Part shown: positions 59,768 to 64,000 of the stretch, piece after piece
Position numbering within the stretch: position 1 is the first letter of the stretch
Layout: each line of letters starts with the position of its first letter
Position numbers and translations under genes: made by a program
DNA from: Conexibacter sp. DBS9H8
GTDB lineage: Bacteria > Actinomycetota > Thermoleophilia > Solirubrobacterales > Solirubrobacteraceae
Length of the DNA: 64,000 nucleotides
Direction: 5' to 3'
Assembly: GCF_023330685.1 (NCBI RefSeq)
Contig: NZ_CP097128.1
Location: 2,232,001-2,296,000 of the forward strand
Notes under the pieces: generated by a model
Seen by the model: only the letters and a program-made list of their open reading frames with translations
Database searches by the model: none
Told to the model about the DNA's origin: nothing

Positions 59768-60519
59768 GCGGACGGACCCCGTTGATCGCCGGAAACTGGA
59801 AGATGCACAAGACGGTGGCGGACGCGGAGGCGTTCATCTCGGCGCTGCTGCCTCGCATCTACGCCGCCGACGGCGTCGACGTGGCGATCTGCCCCGCCTT
59901 CACCGCGTTGGCGGCGATGGTCGACTCGACCCGCGGTTCCCGGGTCCAGGTGTTCGCCCAGAACGCCCACCACGCGGCCGAGGGCGCCTTCACCGGTGAG
60001 GTGTCCCTGCCGATGCTCGGCGAGGTTGACGTGCACGGGGTCATCCTCGGCCACTCCGAGCGGCGCGAGTTCTTCGGGGAGACCGACCGGGCGCTTGCGC
60101 TGAAGCTGCCCGCCGTGCTCGAGGCCGGAATGGTGCCCGTGCTGTGCGTCGGGGAGACCGAGGATGAGCGCGACAACGGCGACACCGAGCGCAAGCTTCG
60201 CCACCAGGTGCAGGAGGGGCTTGCCAAGGTGCCTGAGGAGCAACTCGGGGGGGTGGTGATCGCCTATGAGCCGATCTGGGCGATCGGCACCGGGCGGGTC
60301 GCCACCGCCGAGCAGGCTCAGGAGGCCTGCGGGTTCATCCGGGCGCTCGTCGCGGGACGCTCGAGCGCAGCGGCGGAGACGGTCCGGGTGCTCTACGGCG
60401 GCTCGGTGAAACCCGAGAACGCCGCCGAACTGCTCGGCCAGGCCGACATCGACGGGGCGCTCGTCGGCGGGGCATCTCTGGAACCGGAGTCCTTCGCGGC
60501 GATCATCGCCGCCGCCTGA
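59764..60519 (+). CDS. tpiA: Triose-phosphate isomerase
   Basis: A 251-residue TIM barrel. GNWKMHK at 10-16 holds Asn11 and Lys13, HSERRE places catalytic His97, and AYEPIWAIGTG places Glu169. The LLVGGASLEPESF-like end with GGASL binds the phosphate. It interconverts dihydroxyacetone phosphate and glyceraldehyde-3-phosphate. The start shares bases with the pgk stop, and gpmI follows by 4 bases. Confidence 0.97.
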   Translation: MSGRTPLIAGNWKMHKTVADAEAFISALLPRIYAADGVDVAICPAFTALAAMVDSTRGSRVQVFAQNAHHAAEGAFTGEVSLPMLGEVDVHGVILGHSERREFFGETDRALALKLPAVLEAGMVPVLCVGETEDERDNGDTERKLRHQVQEGLAKVPEEQLGGVVIAYEPIWAIGTGRVATAEQAQEACGFIRALVAGRSSAAAETVRVLYGGSVKPENAAELLGQADIDGALVGGASLEPESFAAIIAAA

Positions 60520-60523
60520 GCCC

Positions 60524-62053
60524 GTGCGTCACCCCCGCTTCGGTCAGGTCGCCCTCGTCGTCCTCGACGGCTGGGGGTGTGCCCCGTCGGGGCCGGGCAA
60601 CGCGATCTCGCTCGCTCGGACCCCGGTGTTCGACCGGTTGTGGGCGGACTTCCCGCACACCACCCTCACCGCCTGCGGGCGCGCGGTCGGCCTGCCGGAC
60701 GGTCAGATGGGCAACTCGGAGGTCGGTCACCTCAACCTCGGCGCCGGCGCCGTCGTGATGCAGGACCTCACTAGGATCGACCTTGCCGTCGAGGCGGGCA
60801 CCCTCGCGGAGAACCCGGTGCTCGCCGAGGCGTTCGCTGCGGGGGCGCGGCCGGGCGGCCGGCTGCATCTGATCGGACTCGTCTCCGACGGTGGCGTCCA
60901 CTCCTCCGACCGTCACCTGGAGGCGCTGATCGGCGCCGCGGCCGCCCGGGGTGTCGAGGACGTCGTCCTGCACGCCTTCACCGATGGCCGCGACACCCTT
61001 CCGCACTCCGGGCAGGGGTTCCTCGCCGCCGCGGAGGCGACGATGGCCGCTCGCGGCTGCGGTCGGGTCGGCTCCGTGATCGGCCGCTACTACGCGATGG
61101 ACCGCGACCACCGCTGGGATCGGGTCGCCCAGGCATGGAACCTGCTCGTCCGCGGGGAGGGAGAACGGCGGGCCGCGACGGGAGCTGGAGCGGTCGCCGC
61201 CGCCTACGCAGCCGGGGAGTCGGACGAGTTCATCTCCGCCACCACCGTCGGACCCGAGGCGCGAATCCGACCGGGCGACAGCGTCATCGCCTTCAACTTC
61301 CGGCCCGACCGGATGCGTGAGATCACCCTTGCCCTCACTGACCCGGACTTTGAGGGCTTCGATCGCGGGGCGACACCGGTCGTCGAGCAGTACACGACGA
61401 TGACCGAGTATGCCGAGGACTGGACCTTCCCCGTCGCCTTCGCACCCGCCCGCCCGGAGGTGACCCTCACCTCCGTCATCGCCGAGCGCGGCGACCGTCA
61501 GCTCCACGTCGCCGAGACGGAGAAGTACCCGCACGTCACCTACTTCTTCGGTGGCGGCGCGGAGGCCCCAGCCCCCGGGGAGCGCCGGGAGGTCGTGCCG
61601 TCCCCGCGGGACGTCGCAACCTACGACCTCAAGCCGGAGATGAGCGCGGAGGCGGCCGCCGACGCGTTCATCTCCGCCTGGGCCGAGGACCACCCCACCT
61701 TCGGGATCATCAACTTCGCCAACACCGACATGGTCGGCCACACCGGGGTGATCGCCGCCGCGGTCCGCGCCGCCGAGGTCGTCGACGCGCAGCTGGGCCG
61801 GATCGTGGAGGCGGTCCGGTCCGACGGCGGCGCGCTTCTGATCACCGCCGACCACGGCAACTCCGACCACATGCTCGAGCCCGACGGCAGCCCGAACACC
61901 GCGCACTCGCTCAGCCCGGTGCCGGTGATCGTCACCGTCGACGGGCTCACCCTCCGTTCCGGAGGGGTGCTCGCAGACGTCGCCCCGACGCTGCTCACTC
62001 TGCTCGGTCACCCTCAGCCGGCGGCGATGACCGGGACGAGCCTGCTCAGATGA
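60524..62053 (+). CDS. gpmI: Cofactor-independent phosphoglycerate mutase
   Basis: A 509-residue, two-metal enzyme. LVVLDGWGCAPSGPGNAI at the N-terminus provides metal ligands, GNSEVGHLNLGAG places the phosphoserine at Ser65, HAFTDGRDTLPHSG and AFNFRPDRMRE follow, and the second metal site is in NFANTDMVGHTG and TADHGNSD. It interconverts 3- and 2-phosphoglycerate without 2,3-bisphosphoglycerate. GTG 60524 follows tpiA by 4 bases. The stop overlaps the next gene. Confidence 0.96.
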   Translation: MRHPRFGQVALVVLDGWGCAPSGPGNAISLARTPVFDRLWADFPHTTLTACGRAVGLPDGQMGNSEVGHLNLGAGAVVMQDLTRIDLAVEAGTLAENPVLAEAFAAGARPGGRLHLIGLVSDGGVHSSDRHLEALIGAAAARGVEDVVLHAFTDGRDTLPHSGQGFLAAAEATMAARGCGRVGSVIGRYYAMDRDHRWDRVAQAWNLLVRGEGERRAATGAGAVAAAYAAGESDEFISATTVGPEARIRPGDSVIAFNFRPDRMREITLALTDPDFEGFDRGATPVVEQYTTMTEYAEDWTFPVAFAPARPEVTLTSVIAERGDRQLHVAETEKYPHVTYFFGGGAEAPAPGERREVVPSPRDVATYDLKPEMSAEAAADAFISAWAEDHPTFGIINFANTDMVGHTGVIAAAVRAAEVVDAQLGRIVEAVRSDGGALLITADHGNSDHMLEPDGSPNTAHSLSPVPVIVTVDGLTLRSGGVLADVAPTLLTLLGHPQPAAMTGTSLLR

Positions 62054-62706
62054 CCGGACCGCCGGCAGCGCCCGGCGGCTCTGAGGTCGTCGTTCGCCCC
62101 GCCGGCCCGCCACCGCGGCGGATCCGCGCGCGAGCCCGTGCCACGCTGGTGCGTGGTCGCACCGGGATGCGCCGGCTGCGGGGCTGGTGGGCCGTGCCGC
62201 AGGTCCGCCGCGGGGCGGTCCGGGTCGCTCAGGCGGCGCTTCTGGCAGCCGGGATCGGCGGGGCGCTCGTGCTCCTGCGCCGCTGGGGCGTGGCGGCGGC
62301 CGGCGCCGCCGGCGCGCTCGCCACCCTCGGTCGGCGGGTGATCGCGGCCGCCGGCCAGGTCCCCGCGGCGGCGCGCACCGCCCTCGGACTGCGCTGGCTC
62401 GCCCGGCTGCTGCGCGCGGGCGCCACCGGCGGGGCCCCGCGCGGGCATCGCCCGTGCCCGTGCTGTCACAGCCGGATCCGTGCCGACGCGCGCGTCTGTT
62501 ACCGCTGCCGCAGCGCGGTCGCGCCCGCCGGTCGCCGCCGCGCCCGGTGGCGCGGCGGCGTCGCCACCCTGTGGCGGGTTCTCGCCCTCGACCTCTACCG
62601 CCGCTGCCCGCACTGTCGCCGTCGCGTCCATCCCCGGGCACGGGTCTGCCGGTGGTGTGGACTGCCGATCGCCGGCGGGCGCAGACGCCGCCGACCGCGC
62701 GGCTGA
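62050..62706 (+). CDS. Basic protein with two zinc ribbons and a membrane helix
   Basis: 218 residues. The first half is Arg-rich around one hydrophobic segment (about 60-76) and a second (80-103), so it may be membrane attached. The second half has two CxxC-CxxC ribbons: Cys136/139 with Cys150/153, and Cys186/189 with Cys200/203, the second pair resembling the first, so the module is duplicated. The rest is extremely basic. Role unknown; the fold suggests nucleic-acid or protein contact near the membrane. ATG 62050 overlaps the gpmI stop by 4 bases, linking it to the glycolysis operon. Confidence 0.75.
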   Translation: MTGPPAAPGGSEVVVRPAGPPPRRIRARARATLVRGRTGMRRLRGWWAVPQVRRGAVRVAQAALLAAGIGGALVLLRRWGVAAAGAAGALATLGRRVIAAAGQVPAAARTALGLRWLARLLRAGATGGAPRGHRPCPCCHSRIRADARVCYRCRSAVAPAGRRRARWRGGVATLWRVLALDLYRRCPHCRRRVHPRARVCRWCGLPIAGGRRRRRPRG

Positions 62707-62781
62707 GAGCCGCCGGGCGGCGTCTGCGCGATCGAGGGTCGCGGTTCGCCGGCGCGTCGACGACGGTGCCGAGGACCGTCC

Positions 62782-62787
62782 TACGCT
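62782..62787 (+). promoter_or_regulatory. Putative -10 box of leaderless ABC exporter gene
   Basis: TACGCT, 7 bases before ATG 62795; no Shine-Dalgarno sequence. Confidence 0.5.
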
Positions 62788-62794
62788 GGCTTGG

Positions 62795-64000
62795 ATGCGC
62801 AAGGACGCCCGTACCCTCGCCTTCTTCTGGGAGTGCTCGCGACGCTACCCGCGGCTGCTGATCGGCACCTTCGGGTACAACGCGCTCGCGATCGTGGCCG
62901 ACTCGACGGTGCCCCTGATCATCGCGATGGGGCTCAACCACCTCGCCTACGGCCACCACGGCTGGCACTGGTTCATCGTCCCCGGGATCGCCGTCGCGGT
63001 GCTCCAGGCCCTCGGCGTGATCGGCTGGAACCGGGGGATCAAGAACCTCTGGCGGCTCGAGATCAAGGTCCGCGAGGACCTTGCCGAGCGGACCTTCAGT
63101 CACATCGCCCACCAGTCCGAACAGTTTCACCTCGACAACTTCGGCGGAGCACTCGTCGCCGACCAGACGAAGTTCATCTCCGCCTACGAACGTCTGATGG
63201 ATGAGGCGGTGTTCTCCTATTTCACGACGCTGATGACCGTCCTCTTCATCGTCGTCGCACTCGTCTGGACGCTGTGGTGGTTCGTCCTCGCGCTGCTGAT
63301 CATGTCCGCCCTCTACATGGTCGTCGGGGTGCGCACCCGCCAGCGCGAGATCCCCCAGTCGGAGAAGGCCGCGAGCACCCATTCACGCCAGACCGCCCAG
63401 ATCGCCGACACGGTGACGAACATCGGCACGGTCCGCAGCTTCGGCCACGAAGGCCATGAGGACGACCTCTACGAGGTACGCACCGACCGCTATGTGCGGG
63501 AGGAGCGCGAGCTGCTGGCGCTCAACATGGCCGGCTTCTTCGCCTCCGAGACGGTCAACCGGATCACCCTGCTGGTCGTGCTCGGCTTCGCCGTGTTCGC
63601 CGTCATCACCTGGGATGCGAAGGTCGGGACGATCCTCATCGTCGTCACCTACACCCAGTCGCTGCTCAACCGCCTCCACCAGGTCCAGCGGTCGCTCAAG
63701 AACGTCGTCAAATCCCTTGGGGATGCCCGCTCGATGATGGCGATCCTCGACACCGAGCCGACGGTGACCGACGTCCGCCATCCGCGCCCGTTCCGGCTCA
63801 CCCATGGGGCCGTCGAGTTTCGGGACGTTCACTTCGCCTACCCGGGCCGGGAGACGCTCTTTGACCACTTCAACCTGATGATCCCCCCGGGCCAGCGTGT
63901 CGGGCTCGTCGGCGCATCCGGGTCGGGCAAGACGACCCTGTCGAAGCTTGTGCTGCGCTTCATCGACCTCGACGGCGGCCAGATCCTCATCGACGGGCAG
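62795..64000 (+). CDS. ABC exporter, fused membrane and ATPase domains (3' truncated)
   Basis: The frame is open to the window end, giving the first 402 residues. Residues 1-310 are a type IV ABC transporter membrane domain with about six helices (FWECSRRYPRLLIGTFGYNALAIVADSTV, and so on in blocks), with NIGTVRSFGHE in the coupling region. The ATPase domain begins at about 330 (VEFRDVHFAYPGRETLF), with Walker A GASGSGKTT near 372-380. It could export lipids or drugs as a homo- or heterodimer. The signature and Walker B are beyond the window. A -10 box TACGCT lies 7 bases upstream of ATG 62795. Confidence 0.9.
   Translation, partial: MRKDARTLAFFWECSRRYPRLLIGTFGYNALAIVADSTVPLIIAMGLNHLAYGHHGWHWFIVPGIAVAVLQALGVIGWNRGIKNLWRLEIKVREDLAERTFSHIAHQSEQFHLDNFGGALVADQTKFISAYERLMDEAVFSYFTTLMTVLFIVVALVWTLWWFVLALLIMSALYMVVGVRTRQREIPQSEKAASTHSRQTAQIADTVTNIGTVRSFGHEGHEDDLYEVRTDRYVREERELLALNMAGFFASETVNRITLLVVLGFAVFAVITWDAKVGTILIVVTYTQSLLNRLHQVQRSLKNVVKSLGDARSMMAILDTEPTVTDVRHPRPFRLTHGAVEFRDVHFAYPGRETLFDHFNLMIPPGQRVGLVGASGSGKTTLSKLVLRFIDLDGGQILIDGQ

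Noticed and set aside
60503..63382. Minus-strand open frame of 959 codons opposite gpmI and the exporter
   Set aside because: Fully antisense to three well-supported genes; composition shows no fold or motif.

Overview
The window looks like a stretch of chromosome from a high-GC (about 70%) member of the Actinobacteriota, most likely class Thermoleophilia (Solirubrobacter/Conexibacter type). Reasons seen in the sequence: a tmRNA whose tag reads ADSHNFDLGLAA, close to the actinobacterial ADSHQRDYALAA form; a near-textbook F420-dependent glucose-6-phosphate dehydrogenase; a MhuD-type heme-degrading enzyme; a glucosyl-3-phosphoglycerate synthase; and frequent GTG starts. The class assignment is inference. 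No phage, IS element, CRISPR array or obvious defence island is present; this is mostly housekeeping and envelope/secretion sequence.

Layout. 1-4.3 kb: end of a dnaG-like gene, tRNA-Asn, an MGT-type glycosyltransferase, and an uncharacterised gene followed by two family-2 glycosyltransferases. 4.4-9.3 kb: small FmdB zinc ribbon, F420-dependent G6PDH, a VapBC-like scar, an SDR, a double GNAT, a MhuD-like two-gene unit and a secreted Ig-like protein. 9.4-19.9 kb: Tat-type phospholipase C/acid phosphatase, MFS plus LysR, ClC channel, HD-GYP protein, lipoprotein DD-carboxypeptidase and M16 protease. 20-26 kb: ftsE-ftsX-S41 protease-RNase R-smpB, overlapped antisense by a TrmH-type methyltransferase. 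26-38 kb: a very large S53 (sedolisin) protease, Nudix, ABC-F, RNase H, GNAT, a flippase-like membrane protein and a large secreted esterase-like protein. 38.6-39 kb: ssrA, about 13 kb from its partner smpB. 39-47 kb: MFS, glutathionyl-hydroquinone-reductase-like enzyme, alpha/beta hydrolases (one a deletion remnant), gpgS and a two-domain fatty acyl-CoA reductase. 47-53 kb: a second ABC-F, an atypical response regulator with two membrane proteins, uvrC. 53-64 kb: tandem secreted GH79-like proteins, rapZ, VOC, then the glycolytic operon gap-pgk-tpiA-gpmI with a zinc-ribbon gene, and a truncated ABC exporter.

How it works together. Several units are coherent: SmpB, RNase R and tmRNA cover ribosome rescue; FtsEX with the membrane-anchored S41 protease, plus the DD-carboxypeptidase, serve the envelope; gap-pgk-tpi-gpmI is lower glycolysis; Fgd feeds F420H2; FAR, GpgS and hydrolases suggest wax/lipid and glucosylglycerate metabolism.

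The strongest pattern not explained by gene content is regulatory. At about 21 genes a TANNNT-like -10 hexamer lies exactly 6-8 bases before the start codon with no Shine-Dalgarno sequence, which predicts leaderless mRNAs. Three divergent gene pairs share overlapping -10 boxes within 17-25 bp, and three rare TAA stop codons are the same bases as the -10 box of the next gene. Convergent genes often share a GC palindrome that contains or surrounds the stop codons.
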